Shown here piece after piece: positions 1 to 10,930 of a stretch of 64,000 bases of DNA. The translations under genes and the position numbers were made by a program. The stretch comes from Lucinisca nassula (lineage: Eukaryota; Mollusca; Bivalvia; Lucinida; Lucinidae): positions 213,684,138 through 213,748,137 of the forward strand of contig OY757010.1 in assembly GCA_963580285.1 (NCBI GenBank), read 5' to 3'. Numbering within the stretch: position 1 is the stretch's first letter; each line of letters opens with the position of its first letter. The notes below the pieces were generated by a model that made no database searches, was not told the origin of the DNA, and was given only the letters and a program-made list of their open reading frames with translations.

Positions 1-276
1 TTACGCAAACACGCCTATACAAATACATTGCCACCTTTATCGCCGAAAAAATGAAGATTTTATGATGAAAAATATGATATTTTTCTTATTTCTGCTCAAA
101 TATAGATTGTGTGCACTCGTTAGAACCGCCTCATTGAGGCGGTTCTAACGAGTACCCACAATCTATATTTTAGAGCAGAAATAAGAAAAGTAAGGTATAC
201 CCCCGGAAACCCCTATTTTACTATATAAAAGTAGGGTTCAAGGGGGTCAAAATTATATAGGCGTCTTTTCGTGATG
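1..276 (+). mobile_element. HPA palindromic element (left tip cut by window edge)
   Basis: Reference description for the HPA family. The left terminal repeat TTACGCAAACACGCC is followed by a short unique left region (ATCGCCGAAAAAATG). The central palindrome (about 80-188) has arms that begin TTTTCTTATTTCTGCTC and meet at a 3-nt loop after GAACCGCCTC. A second hairpin AACCCC...GGGTT lies at about 208-240, and the right terminal repeat TATAGGCGTCTTTTCGTG ends in ATG. No protein is encoded, so it is presumably non-autonomous. The family assignment rests on about 26 similar copies in this window. Confidence 0.85.
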
Positions 277-295
277 TAATATACTACTCGAAAGA

Positions 296-488
296 CAGTG
301 AACATCCACTATTACGACAACCAAAAATTAAAACTAATTCTTGTTTAAGAGTTTATTTGAGAGGGTGTAGTTATTCTTTCTGCGTTTTCTGCATACAGTG
401 TCCTCTGATCAAAGACCACCTTTGGGACTGTTCAAAAGTGGTCTTGAGGAACAGTCCTAAAGGTGGTCGAAATAAAGGAATTTTACTG
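296..488. mobile_element. Small TIR MITE (family H), copy 1
   Basis: The ends read CAGTGAACATCC and GGAATTTTACTG, imperfect terminal inverted repeats, with TA after the right end. An internal palindrome pairs GACCACCTTTGGG with CCTAAAGGTGGTC. A better copy lies at 10241-10431. The TA flank and CAGT start suggest mobilisation by a Tc1/mariner/pogo-type transposase (inference). Confidence 0.65.
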
Positions 489-1283
489 TATATCAATACG
501 GCATGTCTTTAGTACACAGTCCTATTATTCTATGGGAGGCACCATGATCTTGTAATCCGTACAGTGTGGCCATTTCCAGAATTATTTCTGATATGTTTGC
601 CAATGGAAAGCCATGGGAAGACTTCCAAAATCTCGGACATACCCTTCTCGGCATTTACACCATTTCTTCGTTCGGGTCGATGGGCATGGTGGGCAAAACT
701 TGCTTACCAAGTAATGCTTACTATCCGCGAACGCCTGATTACACTCTTCTGTAGTCCATGTCTGTTGATCTGAACATTGATATTTGCCATTTTGTCTATG
801 GACTAATGATTCTGGATTAACGCTTTGGTACTACGACCTAAACTACTTACAAGCATAAATGTTTGTTGGACCTGCCTCAAGGAAGCAGTTATAACGAGTA
901 CAAACAATCCATGTTCTTGAGTAACATTAAACAAGATCTGTCCTCAGACACTCTAGCTCCCCACAAAATGTGTCTGAATCTGTGACCTTTGGGTCATGGT
1001 CAGGGGTACCAACTTCGCTGAATGAACAACGTCGCGGATGCTAACGCAGACTCCAAGTCCGACGCCGAACTCGTACGCCGCCTCAGTTAATGCAATAGTT
1101 TTTGTCGGCCATCGTCCAGGCGATCTATCAAAGTATGTGCGTTGGATGCATATTTGTCGTTGTTTATCAAATTGTTTCAATTATATTGACGTCATTATCT
1201 GATGAAAAGCAAAACGCGACACTAGAAATGCATTTACGTACTTTCACTTAAAGCACACGTGGAGAAGCTTTGATACTCCAAAC

Positions 1284-2132
1284 CACAGGGGCCAGTTTCA
1301 AGCTTTTTGAGAGGAAAAATGTACTATCCGACAATAATATGGACAAGGGCACCATCGGGAAAATATGACCAATCGCGAATAAAGTTGTGTAGCTCTGGCA
1401 GTTTGTAACACACAAGTCAAAACTCTTGTCACACATGTAGATAACACATTTATGTATACAATAGTTTCAATAAAAACTTGTAAATACTACTCCAAAACTT
1501 GAAAACACTAATAATTATGACATCTCCTGGCTCTGGCAGCATTTTTTTTGTTATTTACAGAACAGAAGTAAATAAATCATGATGTAATAAAATTAGGTTA
1601 ATTTTCATTTGTCAATTTGCATTGTTGAGATTTTAACCAATGAAATCTCTCCTTTCTAAGGGCTCCAAAACGAATGGCTGCCAGAGCCAGGAGATGTCAA
1701 AATTATTATTGTTTTCAAGATTTGGAGTAGTATTTACACGTTTTAATTGAAATTATGGACACAGATGATTGGTATTGGTGAAAATTCTGGGCATGGATAT
1801 AAATTTTCTTTGCGTTGTGCACTGGAAAACTTTGGAAGCTCTTGGGAAGAGAGCAGACAGGCTTAGCTACACGCTGTCATTTTTCAGCGATTCTGGAGAT
1901 TATGTATGGCGTTGCTCCATACCGTGATGACTAGATTAGACATAGCAGGCACTTTTGTATACATAAATGTGTTATCTACATGTGTGACAAGAATTTTGAC
2001 TCGTGTGTTACAAACTGCCAGAGCTACACAACTTCATTGACGATTGGTCATATTTTCCCGACGGTGCCCTTGTCTATATTATTATAGGATAGTATATCTT
2101 TCCTCTCAAAAAGCTTGAAACTGGCCCCTGTG
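1284..2132. repeat. Long inverted repeat with unequal arms
   Basis: The left arm 1284-1540 pairs with the right arm 1677-2132. The outer ends read CACAGGGGCCAG and CTGGCCCCTGTG, and the inner ends CTCCTGGCTCTGGCAGC and GCTGCCAGAGCCAGGAG. The right arm holds about 198 extra bases (about 1756-1953) between ATTGAAATTA and TTGTATACATAA, which are contiguous in the left arm. The short ORFs in both arms are mirror images of each other and match nothing I know. Confidence 0.75.
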
Positions 2133-2485
2133 CTCTAAACTGCGTGTATCTGATTATTTGACCTGCGATACATTCAACCCTTTAAACACCTATGCAAACA
2201 GTGTAGATCAAGATAATATGTCTCATTACGAGTAATCTAATAAGGATCATCACTGTTTGTCATCATTTAATGTATTTGGACTAAATCCCAGGTTTACAAG
2301 AATGGGCATGTCCAAATACACTTCTCCATCTGTCGACCAACCGATCCACATTATCAGTCTCGTCAAATTCGACAAGGGCTACAGTGTCGAATTACACAAA
2401 ATTGGTCTTGTGTTCATGGCGTTTCACAACTCTCCAAAAACAACTTACGTTAGCCAGTCATTGTAATGAACACACATGTAACCAT

Positions 2486-2764
2486 CATTACGAAAACACG
2501 CCTATACAAATACATTGGAAACTTCACCACCGAAAAAAACCGAAAATTTTTATATGAAAGATTGTGATGTTTTTCTTATTTCTACTCAAAATATAGATTG
2601 TGGGTACTCGTTAGAACCGCCACATCGAGGCGGTTCTAACGAGTACCAACACTATATATTTTATAGAAGAAACAAGAAAAATGTTTATCCCTGTAAACCC
2701 AAGTTTTGCTATATAAAAGTGGGGTTCAAGGGTGTCAAACTTATATTCATATAGGCTTCGTGAT
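2486..2764 (+). mobile_element. HPA element, near full length
   Basis: CATTACGAAAACACGCC start, intact central palindrome with tip CGCCACATCGAGGCGG, second hairpin around 2695-2730, and a damaged right end (ATATAGGCTTCGTGATT) that lacks the usual GTGTTTT stretch. Confidence 0.85.
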
Positions 2765-2789
2765 TTTTTAGAATAAACTGGTATTTATA

Positions 2790-2996
2790 GAGGTACCCAC
2801 ATTCTTTTCTTATTTCTGTTCCAATAAATAGCTTATGGGTACCGTTTAGAACCGGTCTAATTGGGTGGTTCTAACGAGTACCAAAAAGCTTTGTTTTGAG
2901 TTTAAATAAGTAATTAAATATCACGAATTTGCGTCAGACACACATAAGTACTAGTTTTGAGAAATGAGAGAGTGCACTATGTCCCGCGGATGTGTT
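2790..2996 (-). mobile_element. HPB element, degenerate
   Basis: The central arms (TTATTTCTGTTCC and TAGAACCGGTC / GGTGGTTCTAACGAGTACC) are followed by the HPB left region in reverse, ending GCACTATGTCCCGCGGATGTG. The first end is unrecognisable. Confidence 0.6.
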
Positions 2997-3349
2997 TCAA
3001 ATGTATGGTAATATTAATTCTAACATCAATATTTTTCCGACTGTTTATCCCCCGTTACAAACCATTATTAGTATAGTTTATTACTGTCGCTTCGCCAGAA
3101 GCAAGAGTCCTTGGAGTCGTTTTAGTACCGGACTTGATTGAAATTGTGCCTATGTAGACATGTATATCCCCTGAGACGTGTATGTTGCTTTCGACATCAT
3201 TAAATTTACTGTAGTACAAAGCAGGGCGCTGATAAAGCTCATCAAATGTGTCTGTTATGTTCCTGCGATCGATAAATTTACTTTTGAGATGAGAGCTGAG
3301 GCCTGAAACCTTAAACCTTAAATGTCTGCATCAAAGTTATTTTCTTGAT

Positions 3350-4093
3350 CAGAATCAACGACAGAAATCAATGTAATTCATGATACGTTATACAGTCGTC
3401 ATCTGAGGAGTGACAGAAATCAATGAAGGTCATGTTACATTATAAAGGTATCATTTGAACACTGGAAGATATACATGTAGGTCGTGATAGATTATAAATG
3501 TGTCATCTCAGCTGAGATAGAAATTAATGTAGCTCATATAACGTTAAATACAAACGACGGAAATTAGTATAAATTATGATGCGTTATACTGTGGCCATCT
3601 ACAGAATGTCAAAAGTCATTGTAGCTCATGATGCCTTCATGCGCTATAAGTCGTCACCTGAGCAATGATAGAAATCGATATAGCTCATGATTCGTTATAC
3701 AGTCGTCACCTGTGCAATGACAAAATCAATATAGCTCATGGTACGTTATACAGTCGTCCCTGAGCAATGTGAGAAATCAATGTAGCTCATGATTCGTTAA
3801 ACAGTTATCACCTGAGTAATGTAAGAAATCAATGTAGCTCATGATACGTTATACAGTCGTCACCTGAGCAATGATAGAAAACAATATAGCTCATGATTCG
3901 TTATACAGTCGTCACCTTAGCAATGATAGAAATCAATATAGCTCATGATTCGTTATACAGTCGTCACCTTAGCAATGATAGTAATAAATATAGCTCATGA
4001 TATGTTATACAGTCGTCACCTTATCAATGAGAGAAATCAAAATAGCTCATGATTTGTTATACAGTCGTCACCTTAGCAATGATAGAAATCAAT
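3350..4093. repeat. 52-bp minisatellite, about 14 units
   Basis: The motif TAGCTCATGATTCGTTATAC recurs at 3681, 3732, 3783, 3835, 3887, 3939, 3991 and 4043, that is every 51-52 bp. Units from 3350 to about 3670 are increasingly degenerate, while those from 3680 on are nearly identical. The array stops abruptly where a short CAGT-ended element starts at 4094. The ORF running through it is a consequence of the repeat. Confidence 0.9.
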
Positions 4094-4168
4094 CAGTCGA
4101 ACTTCGATGGGTCGAACTCCTACGGAACCATAGAAATTTGTTCGAAACAGCGATAGTTCGAGCCACTG
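4094..4168. mobile_element. Very short TIR element (75 bp)
   Basis: It begins CAGTCGAACTTCGATGGG and ends GATAGTTCGAGCCACTG. The ends are imperfect inverted repeats of the CAGT..TCGAAC type seen in pogo/Tigger-like MITEs (family-level knowledge). It lies directly against the minisatellite. No clear TA duplication. Confidence 0.4.
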
Positions 4169-4224
4169 TTGCATACTTCCAGAAAACATAACATGGGTAT
4201 TTTTTAGGGTTTCTTTTCAGTGTT

Positions 4225-4363
4225 CTGTAACATAAATGTATGCTGTGTGTACTCATTAGACGAGTACCCACAATCAATGTCTTGGAGCAGAAATAAGAAA
4301 AAAACAATGTAATCCAAGTTTTCTCTGTATAATGCGGGGTTATGCGGACTTGTTCACGTGATT
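4225..4363 (+). mobile_element. HPB element, right part
   Basis: Remnant of the centre (GTGTACTCATTAGACGAGTACCC, with the tip of both arms deleted), then CTTGGAGCAGAAATAAG, the second hairpin and the HPB right end CGGACTTGTTCACGTGAT. The left region is not recognisable. Confidence 0.65.
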
Positions 4364-5669
4364 TCTTTATACAAGTGATTTCAGATACCGAATTGTTCAC
4401 GTGATGACTTCCTGTATATACATACGCGACTGTTGGCACAATACAACAAACTAACAAACCATAACTAATTGGTCTCAACTTGATTAACGATCGTTATCCA
4501 ATCTGTTAACACGGTCAACCCCTTTAGCCTATAGACAAGCAGTCAATGTAGATCCTGATAAAATGGTTCTTAAAGAGCCCTTTCAACAGGACCAACATGG
4601 CTTCCTCATCGGTCCTCTTGAGGATAGACTACAGCTTGGGAAAGTCGTCATTTTAAACCTTAACGGCGTGCGATCCCATTATGCTATATATTAAATTAAA
4701 GCTACGAAAATGAAATCTGATATAAACTATTTATAATATTATCAAATAATGTTGTATTGATGGTTACTGAAAAGTAAACAATGAGGTTTTTACTTTACGA
4801 TTTGCTTAAATTCTTGGATAGGCATCACAAGTACATGCTCTACAATAATGTATCACAGATTCTTTTCTAACCTTGTTTAAAAGTAGTTTAGGTCGTAGTA
4901 CCAAAGCGTTAATCCAAAATCGTTAATCCATAGACAAAATGGCAAATATCAATGTTCAGATCAACAGACATGGACTCCAAAAGAGTGTAATCAGGCGTCC
5001 GCGGACATTAAGCATTACTTGGTAAGCAAGCTTCGCCAACCATGCTCATCGACCCGAACGAAGAAAAGGTATAAATGCCGAGAAGGGTATGTCCGAGGTT
5101 TTGGAAGTCTTCCTATGGCTTTCAATTGGCAAACATATCAGAAATAAGATTTCAGTTTTTTTTTATTTTCTGGAACGAAATTAATTGGTCACAATGAACA
5201 AAAGTTTAATTGCATTCCAAATGGAATGAGATGTCAAAATTCTATGAAACAGTTATCAAGATGTGACTTCAAAGACCATTTGCGCCAAATATAATGCAAC
5301 TTGGGCACTGATTTAAGAAACTGAATTACTTTTAAGACAGGCACCCACACGGAAATTTTTCAGGAAAGCTAAAAAATGTCTCCTGTGCATTAAAACTATT
5401 TGAAAAAAAAAATTGACTGGGCTGATACAGCAGTCACTTGCCCAATTTACAAAATAGCGTTAACAAAAATGCATCGGTATTAGTCTTGGCGTGTTTTAAT
5501 TCATTAAATATGTATTTTGCTTAACATTTTCATTTTCTACTCATAGTAATTCATCAACTGCCGACAGGTATATGATTGACCATGATGCTAAATGAGCAGG
5601 ATGAGTGCATAATCGCTTCATACCTTGTTACAGACTTATAAATGTATTGAAGACCAGCCATGGGAGTTT

Positions 5670-5950
5670 CATCTCGAAAACACGCCTATATAATTTTGTC
5701 CCCCTTGAACCCCACTTTTATATAGTAAAGCTGGGGTTTACAGGGATAAACTTATTTTTCTTATTTCTGCTCTAAAAAATAAATTGTGGGTACTCGTTAG
5801 AACCGCCACGATGAGGCAGGTTCTAACGAGTATCCACAATCCATATTTAGAGCAGAAATAAGAAAAATATCGCAATATTTAATCTTATAATTTTCGTTTT
5901 TTTCGACGGTTAAGTGTACACTGTGTTTGTATAGGCGTGGTTTCGTATTT
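5670..5950 (-). mobile_element. HPA element, full length, reversed
   Basis: Starts CATCTCGAAAACACGCC followed by TATAATTTTG (the right-hand end of the family). It has the AACCCC/GGGGTT hairpin, a complete central palindrome at about 5757-5870, and ends GTATAGGCGTGGTTTCGTA. Confidence 0.85.
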
Positions 5951-5974
5951 AATGGCAATTATCGAAAGCTGAGT

Positions 5975-6702
5975 CTAAACTCCGTTCAGAAAATCTGAAT
6001 CATCGATTTTTTCGTTTCTTCCTTTTAATACTCATTTTAGCCCATACATCACTATGGGAAAGTTTTAGACCTGACCCTCCGCCGACTTCTCCAACAGGTC
6101 ATATGCCTCTGCGACAGTCAGGGAAGGCTGTGATTATTTGGAGAAAATTGCAAACCAAAGAAATGAGACCACAGACTAAGTCCATTTGACGATGATTGTC
6201 AGGTAAAATAATAAATATTCAAAGCCATGTGATGCACTTTATAAATAGATATGCAGTTACGACACACCTTACATTCGAATGACTAGATAGAGGCTCACTA
6301 GGAACGGGGAGCCATTAGCGCGATGTGCTGTCAACAGTTGTCAAAAAGAAATATACCGATATCGGATGTGGTGTCACAGCTAATGATTTTCCATGAAGTG
6401 ATCGTGCAAATAAAACATAGACGCCCTTGTAATTTACAAGAGCAGTAACCACTTCTATATATGGTTTAAAAGGGTGTGTCGAACCTGTCAGAATGTCTTA
6501 GTCTGTGGTAGAAAATTTAGATTTTGCACTTTTCTCCAAATAATCACAGACTTTTCTGGCTATCGCAGAGGCATACGACATGCTGGAGAAATCGGCGGAG
6601 GGTGAGGTCTAAAACTTTCCCATAGTGATGTATGGGCTAAAATGAGTATTAAACGCGAGAATCGAAAAAATCGATGATTCAGATTTTCTGAACGGAGTTT
6701 AG
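5975..6702. mobile_element. Foldback element, 728 bp with about 210-bp inverted arms
   Basis: The outer 40 bp are perfect inverted repeats, from CTAAACTCCGTTCAG to CTGAACGGAGTTTAG. Similarity continues for about 210 bp per arm (GCCCATACATCACTATGGGA on the left, TCCCATAGTGATGTATGGGC on the right). The 300-bp middle has no ORF. I see no flanking duplication. It sits 25 bp beyond the HPA copy at 5670. Confidence 0.85.
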
Positions 6703-7204
6703 TCTTTGATTTACAGTGTCTAATTTGTTCCAACAATTAAGTGGCCTAAGCATGCTGTTTTGAAACAAAAACAAATCTCTGAGCTTTACAGTTAATTTTA
6801 GATTTCTTAAAATTGAAAACTTGTTAAAAAGTCAGAAAGTCAGGACATGATGTGAACTATAAAAAGGATTTAGAAAATGTAAATTATGAATGCAGAGAAT
6901 GTTTATATCATGGTTAAGTATATCCTTAATCGGTACCCATATCAGCAACAGTGGACGTGTCCATATTCATTGATGGATATGCCCATTTCAAAAAAGGGTT
7001 TAGAAATGTTGGCCGCACATGGTCAAACCAGATTAACAGTTTATGCATATTGTACAGCTCAATTGTTTCTCCCTTCCAGACATGATAAATCAAAGTTGAG
7101 TCAGCACACTGAAATTCTGTACCGTGCTACCAAACCAAATGCATATCATCTTATGCGCACAATAAGAACTGTATAAAAATTATTACTTTTAACATTTGCG
7201 ATAA
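6703..7204. other. No gene seen
   Basis: AT-rich sequence. An ORF at 6886-7176 (96 codons) shows no domain I recognise. Its CCCATATCAGCAACAG stretch has a loose resemblance to degenerate repeat sequence around 26480. Confidence 0.4.
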
Positions 7205-7484
7205 CAATACGAAAACACACCCGTGCGACATAGTGCATTTTTTCACATATCCAAAATGGCCATTTTCCTGATGAAAATCCGTGATATTTTTCTTATTAAT
7301 ACTGCAAACATAGGTTGTGGGTGCTCGTTAGAACCGCCTCAATGAGGCGGTTCTAACGAGTACCCACCACCTATGTCTTGGAGCAGAAATAAGGAAAATA
7401 ATGTTTACCCCAGTGAACCCAAGTTTTCTCTACATAATGTGGGGTTTAGGGGGGTCTTTATTTCACGGACTTGTTCACGTGATA
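7205..7484 (+). mobile_element. HPB element, full length
   Basis: Good HPB example. The left end ATACGAAAACACACCCGTG is followed by CGACATAGTGCA and GATGAAAATCCGTGATATT. The central palindrome at about 7290-7400 has tip CCGCCTCAATGAGGCGG. The second hairpin is AACCCAAGTTTTCTC..GTGGGGTT and the right end CACGGACTTGTTCACGTGAT. The interior matches HPA closely; only the outer 30-60 bp differ. Confidence 0.85.
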
Positions 7485-7639
7485 AAATACACTGATCTTT
7501 TGGACAAGACAAGTTTTAGATCATAGTGCGCAGATCGATCAGCTGGCTAAATCATTTGGCCGTTCAGGAGATAAAGGTTCATATATTTTAGATGCAAACG
7601 AAAGCTGGGAGGAAACTGTGTTCTCCAGCGCCTTCATTT

Positions 7640-7740
7640 GACTGGACGTAGTGTCCGTTATTTATTTATTTATTTATTCTATTTTCCTTTTCTATTGTTT
7701 CTTTTTCTTTCTTTTTTTTTTGGGGGGGGGGGGGGGGGGG
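7640..7740. repeat. Pyrimidine tract followed by 19 consecutive G
   Basis: A T-rich pyrimidine tract (7664-7721) leads directly into an unbroken run of 19 G at 7722-7740. The 62-codon ORF crossing it is an artefact of the run. Confidence 0.9.
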
Positions 7741-8179
7741 CTCACTGGTTTACCATATTGTTAACGAGATACGATGGTCTCGCTTTTCGGTGCCAGTTCC
7801 GTTTTGTTTTATTCAAGAGTTCCTGACTGAATGAATTACCCTGTCTTTCAGAATAAACCACTGTTTATCAAACCTGTCAATAGGCCATCTAATCAATCTA
7901 TCAAAAACCACTCATTTGTATATAAATTGCCACTTTTCGTTTTCCAGAACGTAGGCATATTGGCAACGCCAGCCACAGCGTGAATATGTAAGCATTCACG
8001 AGCGTTCGCTAAATCGTGGTCGAAAGGTTATTTGCATGATAAAATAGGCATCTATTTATCTTAGAGACACAATTTGGCGATCCCTGCAAAATACTTCGAG
8101 AAGCAAAATAACTAGACATCACTTTATGCCCAAGCACTTAACAGCGATGCAAAACGATTGCAAGTGAGCAAAATGCATG

Positions 8180-8231
8180 TTTTTTTTTTGTTTTTTTTTT
8201 TGTTTTTTGTTTTGTTTTTTTGTTTTTTTAG
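8180..8231. repeat. T-rich low-complexity tract
   Basis: Runs of T separated by single G. The reverse-strand lysine-rich ORF over it is not a gene. Nothing else was recognised between 7741 and 8516. Confidence 0.85.
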
Positions 8232-8516
8232 TATAGTCTATATTACATTTTTTTAAAATATGTTTTGCCTTGATTTTCGTGTTTTTGTGATGTTGTTTTT
8301 CATGATCAATTAGCCAGATAGGACATAGCTCAGCCAACCACTAAAATTGTTTTTATCACGCGAAAGTGCGAGCTTGGAAGATAAGAATCAGCCTGCATTA
8401 CCATTTGGTCTAGTTAACATATCGTTTTGACATAGTTCTTTCTATTTTTGTAATGCAAATGTATGTGTGATAGATTTCTTATTCAGTCTGTGTATCCATA
8501 TAGTCTGACCAGAGCC

Positions 8517-8793
8517 CATCACGCGAACAAGTCCGTGGAATGAACACCCCTTTACACCCCACTTTATATAGAGAAAACTGGGGTTTATGGGGGTAAACAA
8601 TATTTTTCTTATTTCTGCTCCAAGACATAGGTTGTGGGTACTTGTTAGAACCGAGTCAATGAGGCGGTTCTAACGAGTACCCTCAACCTATGTTTGCAGT
8701 ATAAATAAGAAAAATATCACAGATTTTCGTCAGAAAAGTAGCCATTTTGGAGTGTAAAAATTGCACTTTATCGCACGGGTGTGTTATCGTAAT
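8517..8793 (-). mobile_element. HPB element, full length, reversed
   Basis: Starts CATCACGCGAACAAGTCCGTG, has ACCCCACTTTATATAG..CTGGGGTT, a central palindrome with one arm mismatched near the tip (GAACCGAGTC), and ends ATCGCACGGGTGTGTTATCG. Confidence 0.85.
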
Positions 8794-8993
8794 ACTTCTC
8801 TTGCTACGTGAAGGAGCATTGGGTCCTTAGCGATTCTTAAAGCGCACAACGAAGACTCTGATCAGACTGCACGGAAGTCTTCTAGGTGCACACGTAAACT
8901 AGAGAAAGCGACCAGTGGGTCAAGTATACCCCCGGCCAGCGCCACCCTCTGATATATCTTTCGTAATATGAATGAAGAAGTGAAGAAGCTATA

Positions 8994-9990
8994 AGAATCT
9001 ATAAATGTGCTTGTAAAAACTAAACCAAACATGAATTTCTAAATGGACCAAGGGAGTGAGGACATTAAAGTTACTGAAGGGGTGGGGGCATCAATGTTAC
9101 TGGAGCAGCAAGGTGGGTATGCATCAATGAAATCATTGGACTGGTATGCAACCATCACGTTAACAAGTCCGTGAAATGAACACCCCGTTACACCCCACTT
9201 TATATAGAGAAAACTGGGGTTTAAGGGGATATACATTATCTGCCTTATTTTAACTCAAAAACATAGATTGTGGGTACTTGTTAGAACCGCCTCATTGGGG
9301 CGGTTCTAACGAGCACCCACGATCTATGTTGAAAGCAGAAATAAGAAAGATATTATTATTTTTTACCTAAAATATGTCACTTCTGACACCATATTGGACG
9401 CCATTATTTTACACGGATATGTTTTCCTAATGCATCGATGCAAGTATCAAATGAATTTGTCTTAGACATGCACAAATGAAATCTATAAACCAGTATGTAA
9501 CTTCAGTGTAAGTATCAACTAAATCTATCAAAGGGTTCAGAAGATACAATCTCTTAGAAACTTTAACGCAAAACTTTAACCAAAATGTCCGTGACATTGA
9601 GGTAAAGGTCACCATGGGTGGGAAGGGACATGCCTCACGAAAGCTTTGGACTGCTATGCATTACTGAATCAAGTATCAACTGAATTTGTCTTAGAGTTTA
9701 GAACATACAGGCATCTATAAACTTTGTCATAAAATTTAACCAAAGGTAAAATTTCTAAGTCTGTGACCGTGACCTCAAGGTCACTGTCGGGGGTGGGACA
9801 TGCATCAATGAAATTTTTAGACCAGTATGTAATTTCAGTGTAAGTATCAACTAAATCTATCAAAGGGTTAAGAAGATACAATCTCTTAGAAACTTTAACG
9901 CAAAACTTTAACCAAAATGTTAACGGACGGACGGACGGAAGGACGGGCACGGAAGGACGGACGAACGGCATGACGAAAACTATATACTTA
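8994..9990. repeat. Degenerate direct-repeat family with GGAC-type microsatellite
   Basis: Two related segments (about 9470-9600 and 9825-9925) share AAGTATCAACTAAATCTATC and AACTTTAACGCAAAACTTTA. The second ends in a GGAC-rich microsatellite at 9925-9965. An HPB copy interrupts the first unit. The reverse-strand ORFs across it are repeats of each other and not recognised. One TCAAGGTCA sequence lies at 9775-9783. Confidence 0.6.
9153..9432 (-). mobile_element. HPB element inside the direct repeat
   Basis: Starts CATCACGTTAACAAGTCCGTG and ends ACACGGATATGTTTTCCTAATG, with an intact central palindrome (tip CGCCTCATTGGGGCGG). The flanks GGTATGCAAC and CATCGATGCAAGTATC line up with related repeat copies at about 9660 and 9822, so this copy interrupts a repeat unit. 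The joined flank is one base longer than its relatives. Confidence 0.85.
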
Positions 9991-10240
9991 GTATGCCGGG
10001 GTTATAAATGTAGGACATGCTGTGCCCCGGCTCATATTATACTCTATATGAGAACCCTCTGAAAGGCCATAGAAAAACGTCTCGGTCTGCAGGAAGAAAG
10101 TTTGGACAGGAATTTAGCATTCAGAAAAGACTGGTCGGACTGCGCGGTTGGAGGGATCTGCAATTGATGAGGGATCTGCTCAGTTTTCTTAGTATGCAAG
10201 GTTATAATGCATTATCCACCATGCAAGCTGCCTGTATATA

Positions 10241-10431
10241 CAGTGAAATTCCACTATTAAGACCACCTAAAATTAAGACTAATTCTCCTTTAAAAAGCAT
10301 ATTTAAAAAGTTTCAGCCATTCTTTCTGTGTGTTTTCCGCACTCTGGGTCTTCTAGAAAGAGACCACCTTTGGGTCTTGAAGACCACTTATGAACAGGCC
10401 CAAAGGTGGTCTAAATATAGGAATTTTACTG
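10241..10431. mobile_element. Small TIR MITE (family H), copy 2
   Basis: CAGTGAAATTCC...GGAATTTTACTG flanked by TA on both sides (10239-10240 and 10432-10433). It has the internal palindrome GACCACCTTTGGG / CCCAAAGGTGGTC. 191 bp against 193 bp for the copy at 296. The ORF over its left flank and body (10017-10469) is not recognised. Confidence 0.75.
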
Positions 10432-10602
10432 TACTACGCGGTGCTTTTTTTTCATTTCTAATTGATTAGCTCTTCTTTCAGCTCTAATCGGTTCTTTCTG
10501 GGGTTTTGTTTATAAAATGAATTAGTTTCCAAGTTTAGAAGCAGACGTATTTCCATAAAGCGACTGTCTATTTCATCAATCAATCACCTTGAAAAAACAA
10601 TC

Positions 10603-10885
10603 CATTACGAAAACACGCCTATTCAAACATATTGAAAATTTTACCAGCAAAAACAAACGTTTTCAGATAAAAAAAAATCTGAAATCTCTCATTTTTCTGG
10701 CAAAAAGATGGACTGTGGGTACTCGTTACAATCGTCTCGGTGATGCGGTTGTAACGAATACCCACAGTCTATGTTTTTGAGCGGAAATAAAATAGATGAT
10801 ACAAACCCCTGAAAAAAAAAACCGTTTCACTATATAAAAGTGAGGTTTAAGAGGACCAAAATTAAACAGGCGTGTTGCCGTGATG
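10603..10885 (+). mobile_element. HPA element, full length with diverged arms
   Basis: CATTACGAAAACACGCC start, CAGGCGTGTTGCCGTGATG end. The central arms read GTTACAATCGTCTC and GATGCGGTTGTAAC. One G:C pair of the consensus has become C:G in both arms, while other changes are uncompensated. Confidence 0.85.
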
Positions 10886-10930
10886 TTTTGCCTTTCTTAA
10901 TGATTTTTTTTTCAAAGTACAAATAATATC

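Larger units (their letters stand above)
582..5147. repeat. Long inverted repeat with two 267-bp arms, 4.0 kb apart
   Basis: The arms at 582-848 and 4881-5147 are inverted copies of equal length. They run from TTATTTCTGATATGTTTGCC to TACGACCTAAACTACTT and back. The interval holds HPA and HPB copies, another inverted repeat and a minisatellite, but no transposase. It may be one large TIR-bounded element or two independent inverted copies of a 267-bp repeat. I see no convincing flanking duplication. An open frame across the left arm is not maintained convincingly in the right arm. Confidence 0.6.

Noticed and set aside
3997..4191. Repetitive 64-codon ORF
   Set aside because: Translation of the 52-bp minisatellite.
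4089..4478. 129-codon reverse ORF
   Set aside because: Spans the end of the minisatellite, a short TIR element and an HPB fragment; no domain.
10017..10469. 150-codon ORF
   Set aside because: Its second half is the family H MITE and its first half matches no known protein; single-frame openness alone is not enough.
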